Assembly: GCA_963783095.1 (NCBI GenBank) | Contig: CAWAMR010000014.1 | Coordinates: 620,001-684,000, forward strand | Origin: CAWAMR01 sp963783095 | GTDB taxonomy: Bacteria > Planctomycetota > Planctomycetia > Gemmatales > Gemmataceae | Direction of reading: 5' to 3' | DNA: 64,000 nucleotides | Shown here: one piece after another, positions 26,343 through 36,790 of the stretch | How the letters are laid out: each line of letters opens with the position of its first letter | Position numbering within the stretch: the first letter of the stretch is position 1 | Position numbers and translations under genes: made by a program | The notes under the pieces: generated by a model | What the model saw: only the letters and a program-made list of their open reading frames with translations | Database searches by the model: none | Told to the model about the DNA's origin: nothing

Positions 26343-26564
26343 ATGAATCCTGAAACACTCCGCAACTTTCTCAATACTCGTCCATTCGAGCCATTCGAGG
26401 TCGAACTGAGCAGTGGTCAGGTTCTGAGCGTCCGCCATCCCGAGAACGTGATGATGCTTCGCAATACGCTTGTCGTCGGCGATCCCGAAACCGACATGGT
26501 TCAATGGACATCGTTGATCCACGTCGTTGGCATCCGCCGCAAACAGTCGACCCTTCCCGGCTGA
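26343..26564 (+). CDS. Small conserved hypothetical protein
   Basis: The product has 73 residues. It reads as a compact beta-rich domain: LRNFLNTRPFEPFEVELSSG then QVLSVRHPENVMMLRNTLVV. The pattern (R-P-F-x-P-F, S-x-G, H-P-E) is shared by a family of short planctomycete proteins of unknown function. AAGGAAAAAAC precedes the ATG. It stands alone, divergent from rpmF. Confidence 0.65.
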   Translation: MNPETLRNFLNTRPFEPFEVELSSGQVLSVRHPENVMMLRNTLVVGDPETDMVQWTSLIHVVGIRRKQSTLPG

Positions 26565-26686
26565 AAGTAGATGAGGATTACTGACTTCAACAAACTGAAT
26601 TCAACTACCGAATTACACCGCGAAAGCATACACTAACGGCGATCCATTTCGTTCCTTGTTCGCGGTTTCATTCGGTATCTTTGGGC

Positions 26687-27252
26687 ATGCACTCCACCCC
26701 TCTCACACTCCTCGAGCGGTTGCGCCGTAATAACGATCCCGAAGCGTGGAATCGCTTCGTCGATCTCTATTCGCCGTTACTTTTTGAATGGTCACGGCGC
26801 AATCGCGTTCCCCAGGCCGACGCCTGCGATCTGGTGCAGAATGTATTGCTGTTGCTGCTCAGGCAACTTCCGCAATTCGAACGCCGACCCGGCGGGAGCT
26901 TTCATAGCTGGCTGCTGACCGTGGTGCGCAACTGCTGGCGCGACCAACTCCGATCTCGGCGCGACAACCCATCGTGGTCAACGGCGTCGCGCCGGACCAG
27001 CAGCTGGGAACCGATCCGATCGCGGAACTTACCGAGGCGGAATATCGCAGTTACCTGTTCCGCCGGACGCTCCGAGTCATTCAGACTGATTTTCCCGAAT
27101 CGACCTGGCGCGCCTTCTGGTTGCACGTGGTCGATGGTCGCCCAGCAGCTGAAGTTGCTGCCGGCATTGGAGTTACGCCCAATGCCGTTTACCTGGCCCG
27201 GGGCAGGGTCTTGAAACGGCTTCGGGAAGAACTTGCCGGTTTTTTGGATTGA
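26687..27252 (+). CDS. ECF-type sigma factor (one frameshift near 26965)
   Basis: About 188 residues; ATG 26687 or TTG 26681 could start it. Region 2 is seen in LLERLRRNNDPEAWNRFVDL, QADACDLVQNVLLLLLRQLP and GGSFHSWLLTVVRNCWRDQL. After a frame change near 26965 the second frame gives region 4: FPESTWRAFWLHVVDGRPAA then GIGVTPNAVYLARGRVLKRL. ECF factors of this form next to Ser/Thr kinases are a planctomycete-specific group. The kinase gene begins 91 bases downstream, which suggests the kinase controls the sigma factor or is controlled by it. Confidence 0.85.
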
Positions 27253-27343
27253 TTCGCTTTTTCGCGACAGATTCCCCAAAAACGGAACGTCCTATCTTCT
27301 GTACGATGTGATACGGCCCCTTAAGCATCTTGAGGTCACCCAT

Positions 27344-30300
27344 ATGCCACTCGATCCAGCAAGAAAACCCAACCTCATCCAAGAGTACCTCGACGGCTCG
27401 CTTTCCTCGGAACAGGTGCCCGAAGCCGAACAAATCCTGCAGAACGATGCCGTTGCTTGTACCGTGCACGAAGACCAGGACAAACTCGCAACCTTTGTTA
27501 GCCGGCTCCAGGAGGCGCTTGCCATGCCGCCATTCCCTTCGGAACAGAACGACCAGGCCAATGAGGCCGTGCGGAAAGCCATCTCCGAGAAAATGAAACA
27601 GCAGTCGAACATCGATGAGACCGCCGGATTCCGCAGTCAGCGACCCTTCGCCTTCTACAGAAGCCGATAAGGTCAATGCTCCCCAGGCCGGATTTGCTTT
27701 TCTTTCCCCTCCGAGTGCTGCGGATGAAATCGGCCGACTCAACGGCTACCGCATTTTGCGGCAACTCGGCGAAGGCGGCATGGGCATGGTCTTCGAGGCC
27801 GTCGAAGTCAAGCTGAAGCGGCGCGTGGCCCTCAAAGTGATGAAACCGGAGGTCGCGAGCAAGGAACAGAACAAAGTGCGATTCATCCGGGAGGCCGAGA
27901 CCGCTGCGCAGGTCGAACACGACAACATTTGCCCGATCTACCACGTTGGTGAAGAGAATGGCGTGCCCTTTATCGCCATGCCCTTTCTCAAAGGCGAGCC
28001 TCTCGATGTTCGACTCAAACGGCAAAAACCGCTGCCGATCCGTGAGGCCGTTCGCATAGGTCGTGAGGTGGCCGAAGGGTTGGCGGCAGCGCCATGACGC
28101 GGGACTCGTCCATCGCGATATCAAACCGGGAAACGTTTGGCTTGTCCAAAAGGAAGAAGCCACCAAAGTGAAGGAAGCCAAAAATGTAATTCAATCTTCG
28201 GATGGCATGTTTCTGCGGGTACGGATTCTCGACTTCGGCCTGGCCCGGCTCACTGCCGATGATCTGCACCTGACGCAGTCGGGCGCGATCATGGGTACTC
28301 CTGCCTACATGGCCCCGGAACAGGCCAGAGGCAAGGCGGTCGATCATCGCGCCGACCTCTTCAGCCTCGGCGTCATGCTTTATGAAATGACGATCGGCCG
28401 GCGGCCCTTCTCCGGCAACGACACCATGTCGATGCTCACCAGCCTGGCAATCGATGAGCCGACCGCTCCGAATGCAATCGATCCGGCAATCCCGGTAGCA
28501 ATGTCAGATCTGATCATGCAACTCCTCTCGAAAAGCCCGGACAAACGCCCCGCGGATGCCCATGTAGTCTCGGAAGCATTGCTGGCGATCCTGACGCAGG
28601 CAGCCCCGCCCATCGTCGAGGCTATGCCGCGATCGGGAGCGGTGCCGATGGCCTCTGCCGCCGATGCCACGGCCATCGATCCCTGGCAGGCGATCGATGA
28701 ACCCGACTTGGATGTGACAACCTCCACACCCTCTGCCGGCACAATCATTACCTGAGTCGGCGAAGCGAAAGTCGCAGGGTAAGGGAATTCTTTTCGGGTT
28801 GAGCCTGGTGCTGTTGTTTGTGGTGGGTGGCGGTTTCGCCGGTTACAAGCTCTTCTTCGAGACCAAAAATGGAACGCTGGTAGTCGAGGTCGATGGCGAT
28901 GCCGATGTACGGTTCAAAAATGGCACGGTGCAGATTTACGACACCAAGGGAGAACTGAAATACACTCTCAAGCCGGGAGAGCGAAGCAAGACGATGCCGC
29001 CCGGCCCATACAAGGTTGAAGTTGCCGGCGCGGATGGCGTCAAATTGGAGACGAACGAGTTCACGATGACGAAAAACGGGGCGACGGTGCGCGTCTCGGC
29101 GGTCCCACCGGCAGCGGTCGCTCAACGGGCCAGCGCTGGAGACGACCGCGCCGCGGCGGCCTGGCTTTTGAAGCGTGGCGCGAAGTTCGGATACACCAAC
29201 GACACCGGCTACCACAAAGTCGACGGTCCGGGTGCGGTTCTGCCTGCTGGGCCGCTCCGGCTCAACGGCTTTTTGATGGATTCCAAAAGCTTCACGAATG
29301 ATGCCGATCTGGCAATCTTCCGCGGACTCGAAAACCTCGACACCATCGTATTCGGCGGGACTCCTTTTTCCGACGCAGGCTTGGAACATTTCATCGGTTT
29401 GCCCAAGCTGGAAAAAATGTACCTGGGCAAGACCAAGGTCACCGACGCGGGCGTAAAGCAATTGAGCCAAATGAAATTGCTGACGGTGTTACAAATTAAC
29501 GAGACAGGTGTGACGGACGAGGGGCTGAAGCATCTCAATGATCTGGACCGATTGACGGAACTCACGCTGCAGAACACCAAAGTAACCGAAGCCGGGGTTA
29601 AGGCACTGGCCACGGCTTTGCCCAAGTGCAGGATCGAATGGGACGGCGGCGCGTTTGGGCCGATGCCCAGTCCCGATCGTATGGCCGCCGAGTATGTGCT
29701 CTCCATCGGCGGAACTGTTGCTGTTAACGACGAGCAACGCCTCATCTATGCACCGGGCGATTTGCCGCGAGAAGCTTTTAAGCTGACCTATACCGGCCTG
29801 GTCCCCAACAAACAAGTTCCAGATGCAGGGCTGGTAGCATTTCATGGTTGCACGAACCTGACCCTTCTCTACTTGGCCGGTACGCAAATCAGTGATACCG
29901 GGCTGGCTAACTTCAAAGAATGCAAGAAACTGCAGGCACTTCAATTGACTGGAACATTGATCAGCGATTCAGGACTGGCACTCTTCAAAGACTGTAAGGA
30001 TCTCCTCGCCGTTGACCTGACCCACACCAAGATTGGTGATGCAGGACTGGCCCACTTGAAAGAACTCCAAAACCTGTCGAATTTGAACCTCGCATTTACT
30101 TTGGTGACCGATGAGGGATTGGCTCATTTGAAGAACTGCAAGAAGTTGACTGAGATCTGGTTGACTGGCACAAAAGTCACCGATAGAGGACTTGAAGTCT
30201 TCAAGGATTGCGAGAACCTCCGGACACTCAGGCTCGCTAGCACGCAAGTGTCCGATGCAGGAATGGCTCTCATGAAAAACTGGAAACGCTTAGCCGGGGT

Positions 30301-31283
30301 TCAGCTCACGGGTGCAAAAATTACCGATGCCGGCCTGGTTCATCTGAAGGAATGCAAGAATCTTGCCGACGTGGATCTGCGCAAGACCAAGGTTTCCGCA
30401 ATGGGCATTGATGGGCTGAAACGCGCCTTGCCACAGTGCAAGATCGAATGGGACGGCGGCGTGATCGAGCCGATGGTCAGCCCCGATCGCAAGGCGGCTG
30501 AGTATGTGTTGTCCATCGGCGGATGGGTTCGAGTGAACGGTGAAGAGCGGAACATCAAGGCACCAGGCGGGTTGCCCCAAGAACCTTTCTTACTGACCTA
30601 TGCCAACTTGTTCGATAATAAAAAGGCCACTGACGCTGGGCTAGCAGCGTTTCAGGGTTGCACGAACCTGATCCACCTCGACTTGCATGGCACGCAAATC
30701 AGTGATGCCGGGCTTGCTAACTTCAAAGGCTGCAAGAAATTGCAGGAACTTTACTTGGTCGGAGCACGCGTAACCGATGTGGGGCTGTCACTCTTCAAAG
30801 ATTGTAAGGACTTAACGACACTTGACCTCCGCGGCACGACGATTGGTGATGCGGGTATGGCCCACTTGAAAGATCTCCGGAACCTATCGGCCATCGCTTT
30901 TACTTCGGTGACCGATGAGGGATTGGTTCATCTCAAAAACTGCAAGAAACTGACAAGCATCAACTGCTCGGGCCGAATCACCAATCGGGGGCTCGAAGTC
31001 CTCAAGGACTTTGAGAATCTGCACACTCTGGGACTAAACGCGCACGGCCGTGGATGATGCGGGATTGACATACCTGAAAAACTGCAAACATCTGGCCGTC
31101 GTTATCCTCGTTGGCACGAAGATTACCGACGCCGGCCTGATTCATTTGAAGGAATGCAAGAACCTTACCCAACTGAATTTGGGGAGTACCAAGGTAACCG
31201 CAATGGGCATTGATGGATTGAAGAATGCGCTGCCCCAGTGCAAGATCGAATGGGACGGCGGCGTGATCGAGCCAAAAAAATAA
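27344..31283 (+). CDS. Membrane Ser/Thr protein kinase with leucine-rich-repeat ectodomain (about four frameshifts)
   Basis: About 1310 residues if the frames at 27344, 27615, 28063, 28799 and 31050 are joined; each change is +1. A short N-terminal region (LIQEYLDGSLSSEQVPEAEQ) precedes the kinase: GEGGMGMVFEA (P-loop), RVALKVMKPE (Lys), HRDIKPGNVWL (catalytic loop, followed by an insertion), ILDFGLARL and GTPAYMAPEQARG. A single membrane helix lies near 28800 (LSLVLLFVVGGGFAGYKLFF), followed by a beta-rich PEGA-like region and then LRRs of the form L-x-x-T-x-V-T-D-A-G-L. The LRR part repeats as three modules, each closing with ALP(K/Q)C(K/R)IEWDGG. It is probably a sensor kinase paired with the upstream sigma factor. 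The first frame junction (27615-27670) is the least certain. Confidence 0.82.
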
Positions 31284-31412
31284 CTGCAATCGGGGCGCGG
31301 GAAAGGATGCGACGAAGCCGCTCTGAGTTTGCCATTATCCCAGATCATTGGCCGATGGCTTGTCTTCCGCGCCCCGCATTCCGCGCCCCGCGCCCCGATC
31401 ACAGTTATTTCT
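31277..31412. terminator. Hairpin overlapping two convergent gene ends
   Basis: The left arm AAATAACTG..ATCGGGGCGCGGG (from 31278) is complementary to the right arm CCCGCGCCCCGATCACAGTTATTT (31388-31411). The arms overlap the kinase stop and the last codons of the beta-lactamase-like gene on the other strand. A second GC-rich block (CGCGCCCCGCATTCCGCG) lies inside. It is likely to act as a bidirectional terminator. Confidence 0.6.
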
Positions 31413-32571
31413 TCGGTTTCCCGAATTCTTCCGACGCGGCCCTGTTGAATGCGCCCTGGGCCTGGCCGCCGTTGCCGGGATAACCTCCCGCCGCCTGCAC
31501 CATCCACACAAACACCAGTCCGCGTTTCGTATCAACCGACATGTTGGTCGCGTGAGCGCCGCCGTGGCCGAAGGTGCTGCCGGCAGACCAGCCCAGACCG
31601 TAATTGTCCTTCACCGAATCCCCGGTTTGCTTGCTTGTCAACTGCTTGACTGCGTCTTCCGAGAGAATCTTCTTCCCATTCAGCGTGCCGCCGTTGAGCA
31701 TCATCTGGCAGAATCGCCCAACGTCGCGTGGCCGTCGAGAACAATCCGCCCGCCGGCATCGGATAGCGTTTTTGCGGTCGTTCAGCGGATATCGCAACTG
31801 GCCGATCTTGACCTCCTCGAGATCCTTCTTGTCGGCGCTGGGCTTGTAGGACTTGGCCAGCCGCTTGACCTGCTCTTCGCTCGGCCAGAAGGTCGTGTCC
31901 TTCATTCCCAGCGGGCCAAACAGTCGCTTGTCGAGGAAATCCTCGTAAGGCATGCCGCTGACGACCTCGATGATTCGGCCTGCGGTATTGATGCCGGCGT
32001 TGGAATACGCATATTTGGTTCCCGGCTCCGTACATCAGGGGCGTCTCGACGTAGCTCTTCGACACAGTCGGCCAGAGTGAGGCCATCGAGAGTCGGGCTT
32101 TCTTTCCCGGAACTGAATCGCATACCGCTGGTATGGCTGAGGATGTGTCGAACGGTGATGGTCGTCTTGGGCTTTGCCGGCCTGTTGGCCAGCTTGATGT
32201 CCTTGAACTCCGGCAGGTATTTCTCGACCGGATCATCGAGTTTCACTTTGCCCTCGTCCACAAGAATCATCAGCGCGGTGGCGGTGATCGGCTTGGACTG
32301 CGAAGCGATCCAAAAAATCGAGTCGGTCTTCATCGGTTTGTTCTGAGCGATGTCGGCATAGCCTACAGCGTCCAGAGCTGAGAATCTTGTCTTTGTCGGC
32401 GACCAGCGTCACTGCTCCAGCGAGCGAGTGGCTATCGACGAACGGCTGCAAGGCCGCTTCGATCTTCTTCGATCTGGGCGGCGTATCCTCGGCCAAAACC
32501 GGAGAGTATGCTGCGGTAAATCCTGCGAGCAAAACGACCAACAGGGCACGACAGTGTGTGGCTTTTTTCAT
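31405..32571 (-). CDS. Beta-lactamase-family serine hydrolase (several frameshifts)
   Basis: The 1167-base span equals about 389 residues, the family's usual length. Signal peptide from ATG 32571: RALLVVLLAGFTAAYSPVLA. Collinear pieces in different frames give the SxxK motif (IFWIASQSKPITATALMILV), ITVRHILSHTSGM, a YSN motif near 32000, FLDKRLFGPLGMKDTTFWPS and the C-terminal STFGHGGAHATNMSVDTKRG (HGG in place of KTG). At least four frame changes occur, near 32340-32380, 32060, 31990 and 31750. Given the state of neighbouring genes this may be sequence error, but with this many it could also be a pseudogene. Relatives are esterases or peptidases rather than resistance enzymes. Confidence 0.75.
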
Positions 32572-32589
32572 GATGAGACCTTTCTGAAA

Positions 32590-33333
32590 TTAGATACGTT
32601 GCATCGCGGCGATTCGGATCCCCTCCAGGGTCAATGCAGAACCTACCCATTCGGGTCGGCATTCGAGGTTGTGTAACCGATCTGCATCGCCGCCCGCGAG
32701 AAAAACGTGGGCTGACGGTTGCTCTTGTCGGAGTCGGTGAACCAGGCGATCGATGCCGCCGCAAAGGGCATGATAGATTCCCGCCGTAATGGCTTCGACA
32801 GTGTTTTTCCTTGGCAGGTGTAGTTTTTCAGAGATTTTTTCAACCAGAGGCAATTGAGCGGTATAGTCGTTCAGAGCCTTCGCCATGAGTCGGAAACCGG
32901 GGAAAATCGCGCCTCCTTGAAACACGCCGTCACCATCAATCAGATCCACGGTCACCGCGGAGCCGGCATCGATAACGATGGCAGGCGTTCCCCGCTGAAC
33001 CCGGGGCAAGACGGCGACAGCATTCAAGAGACGATCGATGCCGACCCGTTCCGGAAACTCGACATTGACGCGGATCGGCAATTGGCGGTAATCGCTCAAG
33101 ATCCGTACGGTGTGGCCCTTCGCCCGCAACCACGCGGCCAAAGCATCGCGCCGCTCGGGTTGGGTTCCAGCGATCGTCCAGTTTGCTGAGCCAACCAAGG
33201 GCCAGGACTGAAGCGTTTGTTCCCATTGAGTGGTGTCATCAAGAGGCAACGCGCTGACACGAGTTAAGTCAGTCGATGAAAACAACCCCCATTTCATACG
33301 GGTATTGCCGACATCCGCGACGAGTGCGTCCAA
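32590..33333 (-). CDS. coaX: Type III pantothenate kinase
   Basis: The product has 247 residues and catalyses the first step of coenzyme A synthesis. It has the ASKHA-fold phosphate motif DVGNTRMKWGLF at the start, RVGIDRLLNAVAVLP, and the family signature IVIDAGSAVTVDLIDGDGVF followed by GGAIFPGFRLMAKALNDYTA. It lies six bases downstream of obg and probably shares its transcript. Confidence 0.93.
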   Translation of the reverse strand: MDALVADVGNTRMKWGLFSSTDLTRVSALPLDDTTQWEQTLQSWPLVGSANWTIAGTQPERRDALAAWLRAKGHTVRILSDYRQLPIRVNVEFPERVGIDRLLNAVAVLPRVQRGTPAIVIDAGSAVTVDLIDGDGVFQGGAIFPGFRLMAKALNDYTAQLPLVEKISEKLHLPRKNTVEAITAGIYHALCGGIDRLVHRLRQEQPSAHVFLAGGDADRLHNLECRPEWVGSALTLEGIRIAAMQRI

Positions 33334-33339
33334 GATTGG

Positions 33340-34431
33340 TTACTCCACCACACTCTCGCTCGGTACCGGCAAGGCCCAGGGTCTTGACTCGCCGTGCATC
33401 GCATCGGCCATCGGTGCCTGTGCTGCCTGCTCTTGCACGTCGCGCACCTCATCGAGTTTTGTCATGACCTGAAGGACCAGTTGTGCCAGACCTTTACCTG
33501 TCACGGCAGAAATCGCAAAGACTGCTTTGCCCAATTCCTCGTTCATACGGCGCTGAATTTCATCGCTTCCGGTCAATTCCGACTTGCTGACGGCGAGTAC
33601 TTCCGGCTTCTGTGCCAGGGCGGGGCTATAAAGTTCCAGTTCCTTGCGAATGATGCGATAGTTCGCCAGTGGATCGCTGCCATCGGTCGGGAAGGGTTCG
33701 ACCAGGTGGACGAGAACGCGCGTGCGATCGACGTGCCTGAGAAACTCGTGGCCGAGACCGATGCCGCTGTGAGCGCCCTCGATCAGGCCCGGAAGGTCGG
33801 CCAGAACAAAACTTCGATTGCCGCCGATCGAGACGATGCCGAGATTGGGATACTTGGTGGTGAAAGGATAGTCGGCAATTTCCGGAGTGGCCCGCGATAG
33901 CCGGCTGAGCAAGGTTGACTTGCCGGCATTGGGTAAGCCGATCAGGCCGACATCGGCGATAACTTTGAGCTCCAAAGAAAGCCAGCGTTCCTCGCCGAGA
34001 GTGCCGGGTTGAAACTCGCGCGGTGCCCGATTCGTCGCTGTGGCAAATGCCTTATTGCCGCGTCCGCCCCGGCCCCCCTGGGCAATGCGTACCTCCTGGC
34101 CATGTTCGGTCAGATCCTTCAGGATATTTCGGCGCTCGCGGTCGCGAATGATCGTTCCGGGTGGAACCAGGATGATAAGGTCTTTCCCCTTGGAGCCGTG
34201 CTTCAGGGACGTGCCGCCGGGACCGCCTTTATCGGCTTTCCAAAAGCGTTGATGAACCAGCGGCGCAAGGTTATCGGCATTCGCATCGGCTCGAAGGATG
34301 ACGGAGCCGCCGTCGCCGCCGTCGCCGCCGTCAGGCCCGCCCTTGGGAACATATTTTTCGCGACGGAAACTACACATTCCCTTACCGCCGTCGCCGGCCT
34401 TGACAAAGATATCGACGCGATCAACGAACAT
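33340..34431 (-). CDS. obg: Obg/CgtA GTPase
   Basis: The product has 363 residues and is involved in ribosome assembly and stress control. The glycine-rich Obg fold is clear: MFVDRVDIFVKAGDGGKGMC, then GGPDGGDGGDGGSVIL and AQGGRGGRGNKAFATATN. The G domain follows with G1 GLPNAGKSTLLSRLS, G3 ADLPGLIEGAHSG and a SKSEL-type G4 (LAVSKSELTG). There is a short C-terminal extension without a full OCT domain. The 370 bases upstream hold an intergenic palindrome and no gene. Confidence 0.95.
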   Translation of the reverse strand: MFVDRVDIFVKAGDGGKGMCSFRREKYVPKGGPDGGDGGDGGSVILRADANADNLAPLVHQRFWKADKGGPGGTSLKHGSKGKDLIILVPPGTIIRDRERRNILKDLTEHGQEVRIAQGGRGGRGNKAFATATNRAPREFQPGTLGEERWLSLELKVIADVGLIGLPNAGKSTLLSRLSRATPEIADYPFTTKYPNLGIVSIGGNRSFVLADLPGLIEGAHSGIGLGHEFLRHVDRTRVLVHLVEPFPTDGSDPLANYRIIRKELELYSPALAQKPEVLAVSKSELTGSDEIQRRMNEELGKAVFAISAVTGKGLAQLVLQVMTKLDEVRDVQEQAAQAPMADAMHGESRPWALPVPSESVVE

Positions 34432-34643
34432 GTTCCACCCGTCTTTGAACTGGATGCATCAACAAGCATTATACGGGATTTATGAAGTGTAATCCCGGCG
34501 GCGAAGCTGAGATGACGTGGCAACCATTTTTGGACAGGCGCGGCGTATAGAGTGTATTCTTCATGTTCCGCGTGAAGTGCACACTACTTTCGAGTTTTGA
34601 TTTTGCGCTTTTGGCGATAGTTGAAAGCGTCCGAAAGGACGAT

Positions 34644-34720
34644 GGGAGCCCGCAGCGCAAGCAAGGGAAGGAGTTTTCCGGCGATGTCGCAGTCTCGCCT
34701 TGCTTGCGCTGCGGGCTCCC
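34644..34720. repeat. Perfect 23-bp intergenic palindrome
   Basis: Arms at 34644-34666 and 34698-34720 (GGGAGCCCGCAGCGCAAGCA...) are perfectly complementary over 23 bases with a 31-base loop. It sits in the gap between the obg start and the end of the DUF1559-type gene, so it can end the latter only if transcription from the opposite direction reaches it. It more likely belongs to a dispersed repeat family. Confidence 0.85.
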
Positions 34721-34807
34721 AATACCTTCGGCATTCCGCGGGTTTTTCGCAGGCGCACTTAAAAACTCGCGGGCACCATCAGGGGCCGGGAAATGTAGAC
34801 CGGATGA

Positions 34808-36659
34808 TCATTCCTCGGGAACTATATCGGCACCATCGGGTGTAATCAATGCCCGCAATTTCTTCTCGCTGATTGTCTTCGGGAGCCAGCGAACCGAGCC
34901 GTCACCCATCACCACGTTGAAATCTCCACCGAATAACCCGCCCAATTTGGGCAACGGTTTCTTCGGGTTATAGAGCAGATCTTCGGGCTGAGTCCACGGA
35001 ACGCTGTCATCGGATTCGACCACGAATACTGTGTTGGACAGACCATCCTTAAAGTCGCGGAAGCCCATTCCGGGTCGAAGCGCTGAAGCACCCTGGAAAA
35101 TCTGGTAGAAGGTTTGGCCTTTCGGCGCTTTGACGCCATTTACGGGAGCAAAAACCTTCGGCATCAAGGGAATCAGCTTTTTGTTGTGATCGCTGTCCCA
35201 GGGTTCATCGAGCTTGAACCGATTATAAAGTGCGGCTTGATCGATATATGGCAAAATCGCCACGCGCCAGCTAAGTTTCGGATTCATTTCCTTGCCTACC
35301 GGTGCACCATCGCTGATGCCCGGAAATGGGAACTGTCTGAAAGTACTCTCGTAATTCAAGATCGCTATCCCGATCTGCTTCAAGTTGTTTTGACTGTGAA
35401 CTCGCTGTTCGGCGATATTCAACTCCGCCAGCGTTTTCCGCAAAGCATTGTTCAGCGCATCATCGATCTTGATAGACAAGGATGCCTCGATCACTGCCTC
35501 CTTCTGGCTGTACGCCGGCTTCGCCAGCAGCATTTCCCACTGGTCCATGAGTGCTAACGGCCATCCCCCGGATGGACTCCTGGCGAGACTTTTCCGGATC
35601 GACGGGGACGCTTCTTTTAGAAAATTCATCACACCAACGACCTTCTTCCTCCCCTCGAGGGCTGTGGCGCTATCCGAAAAACCGACGCGCAAGGATATCG
35701 CAAACTCGGTCGTCAAATCGGCAGTCAAGGTCAACGACTCGGCGCTGGCGAGCAACGTCGAGATCGGTTCGGGGAAGCGAAGCGATTTCGGAAGCCCAGC
35801 TACTTTTCCTCCGATCACAAATGCATGTTTTCCTGCCTGTACCAGGGCATCGTCGAGCGGTCCTCTTTTCACGGGTCGAAAGAGCGAAGGAAGCAGATTC
35901 AGCATCGATCGACCGCCGTCCCGGTCGGCATCGGGGATGAACAGCAACGTGCGCATCGTCGAAGCAAACGAGCATGTTTCCCGTTGGCCCAAGGTAGTAA
36001 CAGGCAGCGCCGAGATCGGGTTTGCCCGGGTTGTAACTGTCGAACATCCGATCTTGCGGATCGACCACGATTTCATGGACGGGCTCGTCGCTTTCCTTTG
36101 GTGGTGCCTCTGGTGTTGAGGGTTTGGCGAATCCCTTTGGCGGTGGTGACTTCGTTGGACCGAAGGGCCGTTTGATGTCGGGTGCCTCTTTCGGGAACGC
36201 TGGCGGCGTGCTGGGAAAATCGGGTGTTTTCGATCGGTACGGTGGCGCGTCGATACGTGAACTGGGCCTGGACATTGACGGTGTGGGCATTTCCATCCAC
36301 ATTCGATGTGAGGTCGCTTTCACCTTCGTGAGCAACTTGGCTTTATCGTAGGGCTTGTTGAGCGTTACGAAAATCAAGGGTGGAGCAACCGGCTCTTCGA
36401 CGGATGGAAAGAGGAAGGTAACTCGCGCGATTTCGTCGAGACTGAAGCCGGCCCTCGTTTCCAATTTTTTGAGCAGAGTAGGATCGTGTTTCACGATATA
36501 ATCGCGCACCGGCTTGAGAGTTTCATTTTTCAAGAGATCGCCGCGAATGCTGACGAAGCCCAGCGCATCGCGGGGAATGCAATCGAGTTCCGGCGGCAAA
36601 GCTTGTGCATGCACCAGCGCCGGCAACGCCAGCAAAGCAAAGAAAGTAGAACGAAGCAT
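34808..36659 (-). CDS. Secreted protein with C-terminal DUF1559 domain, copy 1 (one frameshift near 35960)
   Basis: About 617 residues from ATG 36659 with a signal peptide (LRSTFFALLALPALVHAQ). The N-terminal half (LPPELDCIPRDALGFVSIRG) resembles its neighbour at 36791. A Pro/Lys-rich linker follows. The C-terminal half is a DUF1559 domain: NNLKQIGIAILNYESTFRQF, LSWRVAILPYIDQAALYNRF, DEPWDSDHNKKLIPLMPKVF and VVMGDGSVRWLPKTISEK. Unlike usual DUF1559 proteins it lacks an N-terminal prepilin-type methylation motif. The frame changes near 35960, between ACYYLGPTGNMLVCFDDAHV and the next part. Confidence 0.82.
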
Positions 36660-36691
36660 GGGAGTATCTCGTGGGGGGTTAATAGTTTCAA

Positions 36692-36787
36692 GTTTCAAGT
36701 TCCAAGTTCCAAGTTCAGGACCGATACCATACACCGTCTCGAAAAGGCGGGTGGTCTTTAACTTGGAACTTGGGACTTGGAACGTGG
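36692..36787. repeat. Inverted repeat between the two DUF1559-type genes
   Basis: Iterated CAAGTTCCAAGTTCCAAGTT on the left faces AACTTGGAACTTGGGACTTG on the right across about 45 bases. The element occupies the whole intergenic space between two paralogous genes and could form a hairpin in the joint transcript. A similar motif is not seen elsewhere in the window. Confidence 0.75.
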
Positions 36788-36790
36788 AGT

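Noticed and set aside
31405..32571. An antibiotic-resistance beta-lactamase
   Set aside because: The motif layout (SxxK, YSN, HGG) and length fit the broad esterase/peptidase-like family. Nothing indicates a true resistance enzyme, and the frame is broken.
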